DNA of 11,444 bases from an uncultured Bacilli bacterium (GCA_934162555.1 CAKPJE010000024.1:1-11444); one strand, 5' to 3'; positions 1-9,124 are shown, counted from the stretch's first letter. The notes: generated by a model not told the origin, from the letters alone. Numbers and translations are program-made.

Positions 1-1037
1 ATATATCATATTGGGCAGGTCAAAAGAAAAAGGTATATGGTTATCTAATAGATAGTGGATTAACAGTATCTGAAACAGATAGTAGTACAAGTACAACTAC
101 TGAAAAGAAATTATATAATTTATATATAGTAAGTGAAGTACCAATATTTGCCCCATCCAATTGTGCTTCTATATTTTATAACTTTAAAAAATTAATACAA
201 ATCAATTTTAATAATAATTTTAATACATCGAAAGTAACATTTATGTATAGGATGTTTGGTAGTCAGTTTTATAATAGTTCATCCTTAACAAATTTAGATT
301 TAAGTAGCTTTAATACATCAAGTGTAACAAATATGGAATATATGTTTTATAATTGTTCATCATTGACAAGCTTGGATTTAAGTAATTTTAACACCTCAAA
401 TGTAACTAATATGCAATCTATGTTTTCTGGTTGTTCATCATTAACAAGTTTAGACTTGAGTGCTTTTAATACATCAAAAGTAACAGATATGTATTGTATG
501 TTTCAAAATTGTTCATCCTTAACAAGTCTAGATTTAAGTAGCTTTGACACCTCAAAAGTAACAAAAATGCAAGGTATGTTTGGTGGTTGTTCGTCTTTAA
601 CAAGTTTGGATTTAAGTAATTTTAACACATCGAATGTAACAAGCATGAGTGCTATGTTTTCTTCTTGTTCATCTTTAACAAGTTTAGATATAGGCAGCTT
701 TAATACCTCAAAAGTAACAGATATGAGTAGAATGTTTTATGGTTGTTCGTTACTAACAAATCTGGATTTAAGTAGTTTTAATACATCATCCGTAACGAAA
801 TATAGTGATTATAGTCAAGCATCAAATGGTATGTTTTATAATTGCTCTAAACTTACAACAACAATTAATATAATGAATGCAAATGTAACAGATTACACAG
901 GTATGTTTAGTGGAGCCGCAATAGATCCTAATGCCAAAATAACAGTCAATTATATTGCCGATGCCTCTACATTAGTAGATAACATGATTGCAACCAAATC
1001 ATCTAACAGTAATGTCGTAAAAGGAAGTCAAATATAA
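1..1037 (+). CDS. DUF285 (BspA-like) leucine-rich repeat surface protein, 5'-truncated by window edge
   Basis: The frame is open from the left edge (first complete codon at base 3) to TAA at 1035-1037, giving 344 visible residues; the true start lies outside the window. The visible N-terminal part contains YWAGQKKKVYGYLID and then FAPSNCASIFYNFKKL, the usual lead-in of DUF285 proteins. About eight repeats follow of the type F-[ND]-T-S-x-V-T-x-M-x-x-M-F-x-x-C-S-S-L-T-x-L-D-L-S, mostly with a 26-residue period. The end (TDYTGMFSGAA ... NVVKGSQI) matches how such proteins normally finish, so the 3' end is complete. There is no LPXTG or C-terminal membrane segment, so any anchor must be N-terminal and outside the window. 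Family knowledge: DUF285/BspA proteins are surface or secreted proteins of host-associated bacteria and protists, some implicated in adhesion. Function here is inferred. A terminator directly downstream separates it from the next gene. Confidence 0.93.
   Translation, partial: ISYWAGQKKKVYGYLIDSGLTVSETDSSTSTTTEKKLYNLYIVSEVPIFAPSNCASIFYNFKKLIQINFNNNFNTSKVTFMYRMFGSQFYNSSSLTNLDLSSFNTSSVTNMEYMFYNCSSLTSLDLSNFNTSNVTNMQSMFSGCSSLTSLDLSAFNTSKVTDMYCMFQNCSSLTSLDLSSFDTSKVTKMQGMFGGCSSLTSLDLSNFNTSNVTSMSAMFSSCSSLTSLDIGSFNTSKVTDMSRMFYGCSLLTNLDLSSFNTSSVTKYSDYSQASNGMFYNCSKLTTTINIMNANVTDYTGMFSGAAIDPNAKITVNYIADASTLVDNMIATKSSNSNVVKGSQI
216..875 (+). repeat. Tandem 78-bp coding repeats (DUF285 repeats)
   Basis: Near-identical coding units recur with a 78-bp (26-codon) spacing, for example the conserved Phe codons at 309 and 387. 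Each encodes a Thr-Ser/Val-Thr stretch, a Met-Phe, a Cys-Ser-Ser-Leu and a Leu-Asp-Leu-Ser. The first copy carries a 12-bp insertion (Phe codon at 219, next at 309) and the last is expanded and degenerate. Such repeats are prone to copy-number change by recombination. Confidence 0.88.
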
Positions 1038-1040
1038 ATC

Positions 1041-1069
1041 AAAGATAGAATAAAACCTATCTTTTTTTT
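1041..1069 (+). terminator. Rho-independent terminator after the DUF285 gene
   Basis: AAAGATAG (1041-1048) is perfectly complementary to CTATCTTT (1057-1064), with an 8-base loop, and the 3' arm runs into eight T residues (1062-1069). The stem is AU-rich and therefore weak, but its position 3 bases after the stop codon and its T-tract are typical of low-GC Bacillota. It separates the DUF285 gene from the promoter of the giant surface protein gene. Confidence 0.75.
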
Positions 1070-1077
1070 ACAAAAAA

Positions 1078-1086
1078 TGATATACT
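1078..1086 (+). promoter_or_regulatory. Extended -10 promoter for the giant surface protein operon
   Basis: TGATATACT fits TGnTATAAT with one mismatch. No good -35 is present at 17-bp spacing (1058-1063 reads TATCTT), so the TG extension probably compensates. The start of transcription would be near 1093, leaving a leader of about 19 bases that includes the SD AGGTGG (1102-1107). The promoter lies right after the upstream terminator. Confidence 0.6.
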
Positions 1087-1101
1087 TATCTTATAGATAG
1101 T

Positions 1102-1107
1102 AGGTGG
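1102..1107 (+). promoter_or_regulatory. Ribosome binding site of the giant surface protein gene
   Basis: AGGTGG matches AGGAGG at five of six bases and sits 4 bases before ATG 1112. It fixes this start, which also places a basic N-terminus directly before the hydrophobic segment. Confidence 0.7.
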
Positions 1108-1111
1108 TAAG

Positions 1112-4100
1112 ATGAAGAAAAAATTGACAAAACAAAAAATAAGAATCCTCGTAATAACATTTTCTTTATTTCTATTCACTTTAGGACTAACAACCTACTT
1201 CATAACTTACGGTGATTTAATAGGTCAATTCGATGATGATGAAGATTATATAAAAAGTCAAATAAAAGATAATAAAGTAATAGTAAACGAACTAGAAAGT
1301 GATTACTATTACTATAAAAGTTTAAACTATACAGATAATAATGGAACAATCCCAACAACCGAAAATAAAAACATCTATAACGAAAATAATTTAGTCCAAA
1401 CAAAAATAATCTATGACAGTATAGACGGAACAAATAAAGGTTACGTATCATTAACAGAAAGACAAGATACATATATATACTTCAAAATGTATCCCATAAA
1501 TGATAACGGAACACAAGATAAAACAGATGATTACATCTTAATAGAATTAATAGATAACCCATTCACAGATAGACCAGAAGATAAAGGATTTAATGGATGG
1601 TATACAAACTATAACGGAACAAAATTATCACTAGACACATCTTACTATGAAAGATATGCTAAAGTACCAGTAACATATGAAAATGATAAACCCCAAAAAA
1701 TAGAACTAACATTTCATGCCAAATGGACAAATGCAAAAGTAGAATTTATTAATAGCAATTTTAACACAGCCATAACCAAACTAAACACCAAAGAAATGCA
1801 CCAATTAGAAACAATAAAAATAGTATACGGCGAAGTTGATATGACCGGCTATTTCTATCAAGTAACCATAAATAGAGGTGCAAGTCAAAATGGCTTATAT
1901 GATAGTAACGGAAATGTCCAAACAGGAACATGTAACCCATGGTGGGGAAGAACATGTACCCTTTATCAAAAAATTGAAAATGAAAATTTTGATGAAGGAA
2001 AAACCTATTATGAATTAGTTTCCTCTGGAAGATATGACCAAATGCAAGAAGTTGATAATTCAACAATAACAAAACCAATAATATCAGAAGGACCAGATGA
2101 AGCCTTAATAGGATCAAACATGACAACCTATTTTAAAGAAGTTTCATTAACATACGGAAACTCATTAATAGGTTATTACTCAAGTAATGGTACCCTAATG
2201 AAATCAGGGACATGTACCAGTAATATATGTACTTATTACGAACTATTAAACTACTATAAAGATGATGGAACAGAACAAATCTTCGATGAAAATACAGATT
2301 ACTATTTTCTAGCAACCCGTGATACAAATATACTAGTCCTAAATTCAAGCATATCAGGATCATGGAACAATAACGGAACATATCCATTTACAATAACAAG
2401 CTTACATAACGGAACTAGATACAATGTAACATGGAATGCCAATACAGCAATAAATTGTTACGGAGATACAAACATCGAAAACGTAACACTATATTACGGT
2501 CAAACCATTAATGACGTTTATAATCCACCATCATCAACCAGAACAGCAGGAGCTTTATTTGGAAATTACAACAACGTAAAAATAGGTCGCGGATTAGCCC
2601 AAAACGGAAATTATCCAAGCTTAAGATCAGTAGTAGCAGGTAATGCATCAAATATAGGAAGTAATAATAACCCAAGAAAATATAAATTTATTTTAGAAAG
2701 TGGTATATATAACTCAATATCATTAACAGCCGGAGGTATCTTAAATAGTGGGTGGGGTTCATCTCAACCAAACGTTTACATAAAAAACAAAAGTATCTAC
2801 GGAAATGATTATGATAAAGCAACAGGAAACAATACAAATCTAGATATCTATTTCTGTGCATCTGGAAGTTGGGGCGGAAATATATACGCAACAACAAATA
2901 CAAGAACATCGACCGATATATCATTAGATTTAATTGTCAAATCAGGAACATTCGGAAGCAGTAAAGATGACTTAAGTACAGGAATATATGTAGGTGGAAG
3001 ATATGGCGGAAACCATTATTCGTCACGAAGAGGAAAAATAGAAGGCGGATATATATATAACCTAATAGGCGGTCCATTAACTGGATCAACTAGAGGAAAT
3101 GTAAACGATATCTATATCTATATGACAGGTGGAACTGTTGATATGATAACAGGCGGAGCCGGAACAACTGCAACTTATGGAAATAGAATAGTATCTGTAA
3201 CCGGAGGCAAAGTCAATTATAGTGTATTTGGTGGATCAAACGGAGCAACCGGTACAAATGGAGACGGTACACTAAACGGTACAACATATATATATATTGG
3301 CGGAAAAGCCCAAATTGGTGATGAAAATCTAATAAATACAAATTCAACTTTATATGGAGCTGAATCTGGAAGTGTTTTTGGAATTGGAAATGGTAGAACC
3401 GAATATGAAACAATTGGATCTTGTGATAACTCTATAATCATAATTGATGATAAAGCAACAATTAAAAGAAATATTTATGGTGGCGGTAACTATGGTGCAA
3501 CTGGCATATCATCGCAAACAAATACATCATATACCCAAATAATCATTAACAATGGTTTTATAGAAGGATCAGTATATGGTGGCGGTAACAAAAATGGAAG
3601 TGGTTCATCAAGTAAAACAGCAACTATCAATATTACAATGAATAAAGGAAATATTCTAGGCAGTTTATACGGCGGAAGTAATGAAAAAGGAATCATTTAT
3701 GGAAGCGTTAATATAAACGTTAATGGCGGAGAAGTAACAAACTCTGTCTACGGCGGTGGAAGAGGCGGATATACAAATTCATCAAATCCGGGAACCTTTG
3801 TTCGTGATAATGTTAAAGTTGTAATAGGCGATAAAAACACAAATATAACACCAATAATAAACGGAAGTGTTTATGGAGGAAGTGCTTTTGGAACAGTAAA
3901 TGGAGCATCTAGTTCAACAAGTGTTTCCTCATCAAAAGTAGAAGTAATCGTAAATAAAGGCGTTATAGGAAATGTCTTTGGTGGTGGTGAAGGAAACGAA
4001 ACATTCACGCCAGGAGTATTAGGCGATATTGAAGTAACCATAAATGGTGGCAATATAACAAATACCTTTGGTGGAAATGATAAAAGTGGTAAACCAAATG

Positions 4101-7100
4101 GTAACATAACCGTAACCATAAATGATGGAACAATAACAAATGTCTATGGTGGTGGAAATGAAACATCAGCAAATACCACAAATGTATATCTAAATGGTGG
4201 TACAACAACCAAAATATTTGGAGGTTCAAATAATAGCGGTGATGTAACAACAAGTAATGTAAAAACAACAGGGGGAACATGTGATAGTCTATATGGAGGC
4301 AATAATCAAGGAGGAACAACCGGTACAACAAATGTTTTAATTGAAGGTGGCTCTATTAACTTTGTTTATGGAGGTGGCGAAAAAACATCCGTAAATACAA
4401 GTACAAATGTCAAAATTAAATCCAATGTTAATACAGTATTTGGGGGATCAAACCTTGAAGGAAATATACCTGAATCCAATATAGAAGTAGAAAATGCTAA
4501 AGTTGAAAATGTTTATGGTGGTAATAATCAAGGAGGAAAAACAACAACTAGTAATATAGACATAAATGGATTATACATAGAAAATGTCTATGGAGGTGGC
4601 CTAAAAGCTGAAACAACAACCACAAATATAAATTTGAATTCTGGTTTAATAAAAAATGCCTTTGGTGGTGGAAATGAAGCAGGAGCAACTACAACAAATA
4701 TAAATCTAAAAGATGCAACAATAATAAATTTATATGGAGGCTCAAATGCTAGTGGAACAGTAACAACTAGTAAAATAAAAAATATAGCATCCAATAATTC
4801 AAATAATTTATATGCTGAATTTGAAATAAACAAATCAACTATAAATCAAATAGGATCAACAGATCATAAAGCAAGTGAAAAAATAAAAACAAAAATAACT
4901 AATAATACAGGTGTTAATATAACAACATGGGATATCTATATAATAACAAGTCCAAGTATATTTGATTCTAACTGGAGTGGAACAAAAGTTGACTATGAAA
5001 ACAATATATACCATGCTGATGAAACAAGCCAGTGGTATGGTACAAATCCATTAAACAATAATGGAACTCATGAATTTGAATTTAACATTCACTCCTATGA
5101 TGAATATGAAAACTTTAAAATATATGGCTATGCATTAGTAGGACAAGATGCAAATGGAAATAAATATACATCAAGCTTAAAAGTAGATAAACTATATGGT
5201 GGAAACAATTTAGGTGGAAATACCATAAATGCTAATATAGAATTAACAAGAGGAAATATAAATACTCTATTTGGTGGGGGCAAAAAAGCAGAAACAACAT
5301 CAGCAAATACCAATATATCAAATGTAACCATAAATGAAGCTATCTATGGTGGTGGCGATGAAGCTAAAGTAGATAACGTTATCATCAACATAAATTCATC
5401 AGTAGTAGGAACAAATAATACAGGCGCTATCTATGGAGGCGGAAATGCTGCAGAAGTAACAACTAGTTTAGAATTAAATGTTGACAAAACTAAAGTAAAT
5501 GGAAGTATTTATGGTGGCGGAAACGCTGGTGAAGTAAAAGTAGAAGCCAAAACAACGATAACAGAAAGTAATATAACTGATAACATATTTGGTGGTGGAA
5601 ACAAAGCTCCAGTAAAAAATGTTAATTTAACAGTTTCAAATAACACAACAGTAGAAAAAAACATTTACGCTGGGGGAAATCTAGGCGAAGTAAAAGAAGG
5701 AACAATAAGTAAAATTGAAAACACTACCGTAACAGAAAGTATTTTCGGCGGTGGAAATAAAGCAACCGTAACAAAAGATGCTATTTTAGAAATAAACAAT
5801 GTAACATCTAAAAATATCTACGGTGGAGGAGATGCCGCAGGCTTAAACGGAAATGCAAATATTAACATAACAGAAAGTAATATAACAAATGTTTATGGAG
5901 GCGGAAATGGTGAAAATTCATTAATCGAAGGAGATACAACAGGTGAACAAAACCCTGCAAAAGTATATGGAAACACAAATCTAAAAACCGATGATAAAAC
6001 AACTATAAAAACTGTCTATGGTGGTGGAAATGCTGCCATTGTTGAAGGAAACACAAATGTATATATATCAGGAACAACAATAACAAACTCCGTTTATGCA
6101 GGGGGAAATGGAATAACAGCAGTTGTTTATGGTAATACAAATTTAGACATAGATAATAATGCCCAAATAACAAATCATGTCTTTGGTGGTGGAAATGCTG
6201 CCGCAACCGGAAAAGAAGAAATAAATACATCCCAAGGAATAGTAAATATAGTAGGCGCTAAAATAGGTGGAAATGTTTATGGAGGAGCAAATACATCAAG
6301 ACTATATGGAGAAACAACTGTTAATATTGGAATAAATGTAAGCAGTAACCAAAATTTAATAAAAACAGACATAGAAATAAATGGAACTGTATTTGGTGGA
6401 GGAGAAGCAAATGCTTCTGGTAGCGAAGAATATGACTACTCATTTATAAGTGTAACAAAAGGAATTCAAATAAATATAAATGCTAAAGACCATGATAAAT
6501 TTGATATTAAAGGATCAATATTTGGAAGTGGTAATGCTTCATCAACAACAGGTTATAGTTATATATACATAACAAATTATGGAACTAAAAATGATATAAA
6601 AGAAAATATATCAATTCAAAGAGCAGATACAGTAACACTAAATAATTCATTCATAGAGTTAAAAGGAGCTACTGATAGAACAAATGAATACTCAACAGTT
6701 CTATTCTCATTAAGTAGAATAGATGAATTAAAACTAGTAAATAATACATCAATTTATTTGCAAAACGGTGCCAATTTAGTAAAGAAATTCACAAGTTTAA
6801 CTGAAAATAACGAAAAATCAACCGTTACAATAAATGGAAATGAATTTACAAGAAATACAAATAACCGCATATACATGTTAGAAGGAAAAAATCTAAACAT
6901 AGCAACAAATGAAAATATAACAGCTTTCGGTGAAGTATCAGGAATGACCTTCTTCGGAATGTATTTAAAAAGTAGAACCGGGGAAATAGTAACAGCACTA
7001 TATTCCGACTTCCTACCAACTGATAATGTATCTACAGGAGATATCTATTATTTTACAAAAGGAAGTTATGTACTAGGATTACACAAAAATAATCATGACA

Positions 7101-9115
7101 TAAAAATAGATGGATTTTATACAAACTATGGAAATGAAGAAGGAACAGGTATTAAAATAGACTATATTGAACCAACCCCTGAATCAGCAACATTTTATAT
7201 GTGGTCAATTGGTGAAAAAGTAGATTCATATGAAATAACTTTAACAGCATCAAAATATTCAACATTAGGTGCCTATGAATTATCACTATTAAATCATGCA
7301 TCAGCAAATACAACCTTTACTATACTAGGAGCTAACTATGCAGGACTTGAACAAAATATTAGCTTAGTAGATTATAGTGAAATACCACGTATTGCACAAA
7401 CAACAGAAAAAGCAAATACAATCTTTGGTTTAAATATGAAATCAGGTCAAAATGGTTGGATAACAAAAGGAAGTACCGACTTTATAAGTGAAAATTCATC
7501 AGTAAGTGGAACAATAGATTATAAAAGGGAAAATTCAAGTGGAGCTCCAAGTTTAGTATTCTATTTCTATCATTCAAAAAATATAACTGAAACTAAAAAC
7601 CTTGGAGCAGTTACAATTTCCCTAGTAGCGATCACACCAATAGATGATTTAAACAATGAAGTAAAAAGAATTAACATAAATGTTAATTTAAATACAGCAT
7701 TATATAACACAAATGACTATGAAGGAACAATCACACCAGGTAAAAAATATGAAATGTTTGCAACCACTTCAACAAATATAACATCAAAAAGTAGTTTCAG
7801 TACATACTATTCATTATATATGGAATCAAGTGTTTCTCCATACAAAACAGGTTATCATAGAAGTGTAGTATCAACATATCTTTACCCTGTAAATACTGAA
7901 ATAACAATGATAGATTTTCATGTATCTGGTAAACCAATATATTACTATTATGTAGTAAATGAAACAGATTACATAAATCAAAAAGCAGAATATGATACAT
8001 ATGGTGAAGTATCATATGATTTATCAAAATTTATCAAAATGGGAAGTACAAATGAAGATAACCATTATGATGATGAAAAAGCTAATATAAATTACTATGC
8101 TAATGGTATAGCTGAAGAAGAATTTATCTTCATGGTTGACTTTAAAGATGTCAATATTACATCTGATGTCTTAGAAAAATCTTTACTAATTGAATTAAGA
8201 AATGCTGATAACCAAACTTTAATAAGTGTCCTAGGTATTGAGCAAGCAACTCTTTTATATAACATCTATACAAATAAAGATGCAACAATCGAACTAAATG
8301 GTACTATTTCAAATAATACAATCTATCGTGGTGAAAGTGATAATTTAAATTTAGATATTAAATTCACACAAGAAAAACTAAATTCAAATACAATCTATGA
8401 TACAAACTATGATGATCAAAAATTAGGTATTAAAATATCTATCTATGATAAAAATAATAACCTTTTAAATAATTCAAGTTTAATGGGTGTTAATTATACT
8501 TATGATGGAATGACTTACTATCCAAGATATGATGGAACAGTAAGAATAAATCTAGCCGAAAGAATAGCGAACCTAGCACCAAAAATAAAAATAAATACAG
8601 CAAACAGTAACTTAGCAACCGGTGAATATAAAATAGTTATAGAATCATTTGGTTCAGCAGATGGAATTTATTATGGATTAGAAACATCAGATAGACTAGA
8701 ATTAAGTTTAAATATAATAGATAATATATATGGATTAAAAGTAACAGCAACGAGTACAATATTTGTTCAAAAAGAAACAGGTTATGTATTAAATGAAAAT
8801 AATACATTCCCATTTAAAGTTGAATATTCCTCTGGACTTGAAAATCCAAATACAAGAATTAAATTAGCGCGAAGAAATTATGATACAATATATACAAATG
8901 AATATATAGATGTTGATTTAATGGATTATGTAACAAATACATTTGAAAAGAAAAAAACAAATGAATATTTACTATCATCTAATCCAACATCAAGTATTGA
9001 TTATTACATTAATTTTAAAGAAAATTTAGTGTCAGGAACATACAAAATCATAATAAGCTTGTATGATGGCAATAATTATATAGGTGAAGTATACCAATAC
9101 ATAATAATCAAATAG
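1112..9115 (+). CDS. Giant membrane-anchored beta-solenoid surface protein (2667 aa), putative adhesin
   Basis: No characterised homologue is recognised. Visible order: basic N-terminus plus a hydrophobic segment (residues 12-32) with no clear Ala-x-Ala site, so a signal anchor is likely; an InlB B-repeat-like domain (about 140-208, with FNGWYTNYNGTKLS and TFHAKWT); two related modules (about 244-300 and 337-400) each with a close Cys pair (C274/C282, C368/C373); then Gly/Asn/Thr-rich beta repeats from about 523, strong between 705 and 1808, with 34 copies of [VIL][YF]GG[GSN]N-like turns about every 24-29 residues. A CBM2-like domain interrupts the array (about 1235-1350). The last 860 or so residues are a non-repetitive, beta-rich region of unknown identity. 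No LPXTG, SLH, GW or C-terminal membrane segment is present. The repeat pattern suggests a long right-handed beta-solenoid stalk. An adhesin or glycan-binding role is inferred. It is the first gene of an operon; the SD of the next gene overlaps its TAG. Confidence 0.92.
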   Translation: MKKKLTKQKIRILVITFSLFLFTLGLTTYFITYGDLIGQFDDDEDYIKSQIKDNKVIVNELESDYYYYKSLNYTDNNGTIPTTENKNIYNENNLVQTKIIYDSIDGTNKGYVSLTERQDTYIYFKMYPINDNGTQDKTDDYILIELIDNPFTDRPEDKGFNGWYTNYNGTKLSLDTSYYERYAKVPVTYENDKPQKIELTFHAKWTNAKVEFINSNFNTAITKLNTKEMHQLETIKIVYGEVDMTGYFYQVTINRGASQNGLYDSNGNVQTGTCNPWWGRTCTLYQKIENENFDEGKTYYELVSSGRYDQMQEVDNSTITKPIISEGPDEALIGSNMTTYFKEVSLTYGNSLIGYYSSNGTLMKSGTCTSNICTYYELLNYYKDDGTEQIFDENTDYYFLATRDTNILVLNSSISGSWNNNGTYPFTITSLHNGTRYNVTWNANTAINCYGDTNIENVTLYYGQTINDVYNPPSSTRTAGALFGNYNNVKIGRGLAQNGNYPSLRSVVAGNASNIGSNNNPRKYKFILESGIYNSISLTAGGILNSGWGSSQPNVYIKNKSIYGNDYDKATGNNTNLDIYFCASGSWGGNIYATTNTRTSTDISLDLIVKSGTFGSSKDDLSTGIYVGGRYGGNHYSSRRGKIEGGYIYNLIGGPLTGSTRGNVNDIYIYMTGGTVDMITGGAGTTATYGNRIVSVTGGKVNYSVFGGSNGATGTNGDGTLNGTTYIYIGGKAQIGDENLINTNSTLYGAESGSVFGIGNGRTEYETIGSCDNSIIIIDDKATIKRNIYGGGNYGATGISSQTNTSYTQIIINNGFIEGSVYGGGNKNGSGSSSKTATINITMNKGNILGSLYGGSNEKGIIYGSVNINVNGGEVTNSVYGGGRGGYTNSSNPGTFVRDNVKVVIGDKNTNITPIINGSVYGGSAFGTVNGASSSTSVSSSKVEVIVNKGVIGNVFGGGEGNETFTPGVLGDIEVTINGGNITNTFGGNDKSGKPNGNITVTINDGTITNVYGGGNETSANTTNVYLNGGTTTKIFGGSNNSGDVTTSNVKTTGGTCDSLYGGNNQGGTTGTTNVLIEGGSINFVYGGGEKTSVNTSTNVKIKSNVNTVFGGSNLEGNIPESNIEVENAKVENVYGGNNQGGKTTTSNIDINGLYIENVYGGGLKAETTTTNINLNSGLIKNAFGGGNEAGATTTNINLKDATIINLYGGSNASGTVTTSKIKNIASNNSNNLYAEFEINKSTINQIGSTDHKASEKIKTKITNNTGVNITTWDIYIITSPSIFDSNWSGTKVDYENNIYHADETSQWYGTNPLNNNGTHEFEFNIHSYDEYENFKIYGYALVGQDANGNKYTSSLKVDKLYGGNNLGGNTINANIELTRGNINTLFGGGKKAETTSANTNISNVTINEAIYGGGDEAKVDNVIININSSVVGTNNTGAIYGGGNAAEVTTSLELNVDKTKVNGSIYGGGNAGEVKVEAKTTITESNITDNIFGGGNKAPVKNVNLTVSNNTTVEKNIYAGGNLGEVKEGTISKIENTTVTESIFGGGNKATVTKDAILEINNVTSKNIYGGGDAAGLNGNANINITESNITNVYGGGNGENSLIEGDTTGEQNPAKVYGNTNLKTDDKTTIKTVYGGGNAAIVEGNTNVYISGTTITNSVYAGGNGITAVVYGNTNLDIDNNAQITNHVFGGGNAAATGKEEINTSQGIVNIVGAKIGGNVYGGANTSRLYGETTVNIGINVSSNQNLIKTDIEINGTVFGGGEANASGSEEYDYSFISVTKGIQININAKDHDKFDIKGSIFGSGNASSTTGYSYIYITNYGTKNDIKENISIQRADTVTLNNSFIELKGATDRTNEYSTVLFSLSRIDELKLVNNTSIYLQNGANLVKKFTSLTENNEKSTVTINGNEFTRNTNNRIYMLEGKNLNIATNENITAFGEVSGMTFFGMYLKSRTGEIVTALYSDFLPTDNVSTGDIYYFTKGSYVLGLHKNNHDIKIDGFYTNYGNEEGTGIKIDYIEPTPESATFYMWSIGEKVDSYEITLTASKYSTLGAYELSLLNHASANTTFTILGANYAGLEQNISLVDYSEIPRIAQTTEKANTIFGLNMKSGQNGWITKGSTDFISENSSVSGTIDYKRENSSGAPSLVFYFYHSKNITETKNLGAVTISLVAITPIDDLNNEVKRININVNLNTALYNTNDYEGTITPGKKYEMFATTSTNITSKSSFSTYYSLYMESSVSPYKTGYHRSVVSTYLYPVNTEITMIDFHVSGKPIYYYYVVNETDYINQKAEYDTYGEVSYDLSKFIKMGSTNEDNHYDDEKANINYYANGIAEEEFIFMVDFKDVNITSDVLEKSLLIELRNADNQTLISVLGIEQATLLYNIYTNKDATIELNGTISNNTIYRGESDNLNLDIKFTQEKLNSNTIYDTNYDDQKLGIKISIYDKNNNLLNNSSLMGVNYTYDGMTYYPRYDGTVRINLAERIANLAPKIKINTANSNLATGEYKIVIESFGSADGIYYGLETSDRLELSLNIIDNIYGLKVTATSTIFVQKETGYVLNENNTFPFKVEYSSGLENPNTRIKLARRNYDTIYTNEYIDVDLMDYVTNTFEKKKTNEYLLSSNPTSSIDYYINFKENLVSGTYKIIISLYDGNNYIGEVYQYIIIK
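3224..6535 (+). repeat. Coding array of 34 [VIL][YF]GGGN beta-turn repeats
   Basis: The encoded motif (for example IYGGGNAAE, VFGGSNLEG, VYGGNNQGG, IFGGGNKAT) recurs 34 times. It is usually followed by a polar stretch, a strand of alternating hydrophobic residues (TNINL, NVYLN) and a second short strand before the next turn. Units are 24-25 residues in the first half; after the interruption at about 4813-5170 many are 25-29 residues with a GGGNAA-type turn. Codons for the GG pair vary (GGCGGA, GGTGGT, GGAGGC), so the copies are diverged at DNA level and not a recent amplification. Weaker turns begin earlier, near 2680. Confidence 0.85.
4813..5170 (+). other. CBM2-like carbohydrate-binding domain inside the solenoid (domain of the giant protein)
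   Basis: Residues about 1235-1350 break the GGGN periodicity. They contain ITNNTGVNITTWDIYI, then SNWSG, then SQWYG, then NNNGTHEFEFNI. This resembles the CBM2 (bacterial cellulose-binding) pattern: a strand ending in N-N/T-G and a core Trp, a Trp about 16 residues later, a further Trp about 18 residues on, and a polar-Gly stretch leading to a closing strand. Here the Trp residues are W1273, W1288 and W1308 (spacing 15 and 20). In CBM2 the last two are among those forming the flat sugar-binding face. The assignment is by pattern only; the Gly usually before the core Trp is Thr here. Confidence 0.5.
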
Positions 9116-9119
9116 GAGG
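9114..9119 (+). promoter_or_regulatory. Perfect SD overlapping the stop codon of the giant gene
   Basis: AGGAGG shares its first two bases with the TAG stop (9113-9115) and lies 5 bases before ATG 9125. It is the best SD in the window and strongly supports translation of the 39-codon frame. Ribosomes ending the giant gene would stop directly over it, as in translational coupling. Confidence 0.85.
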
Positions 9120-9124
9120 TAAAA

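Noticed and set aside
216..875. CRISPR-like regular repeats
   Set aside because: The 78-bp periodicity is coding, with repeat units translated as DUF285 modules and no unique spacers.
243..1037. ATG 243 as the start of the DUF285 gene
   Set aside because: The frame is open to the left edge and the upstream residues carry the standard DUF285 lead-in and the first repeat, so 243 is an internal Met.
1087..1099. Small hairpin TATCT/AGATA in the leader of the giant gene
   Set aside because: Five A-U-rich pairs with a 3-base loop are expected by chance in such AT-rich DNA, and it overlaps the expected transcription start.
1200..8027. Reverse-strand open frames of 66-121 codons across the giant gene
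   Set aside because: They are antisense shadows of a low-complexity, repeat-rich coding sequence, with Leu/His/Tyr- or Pro/Phe-rich products and no ribosome binding sites or domains.
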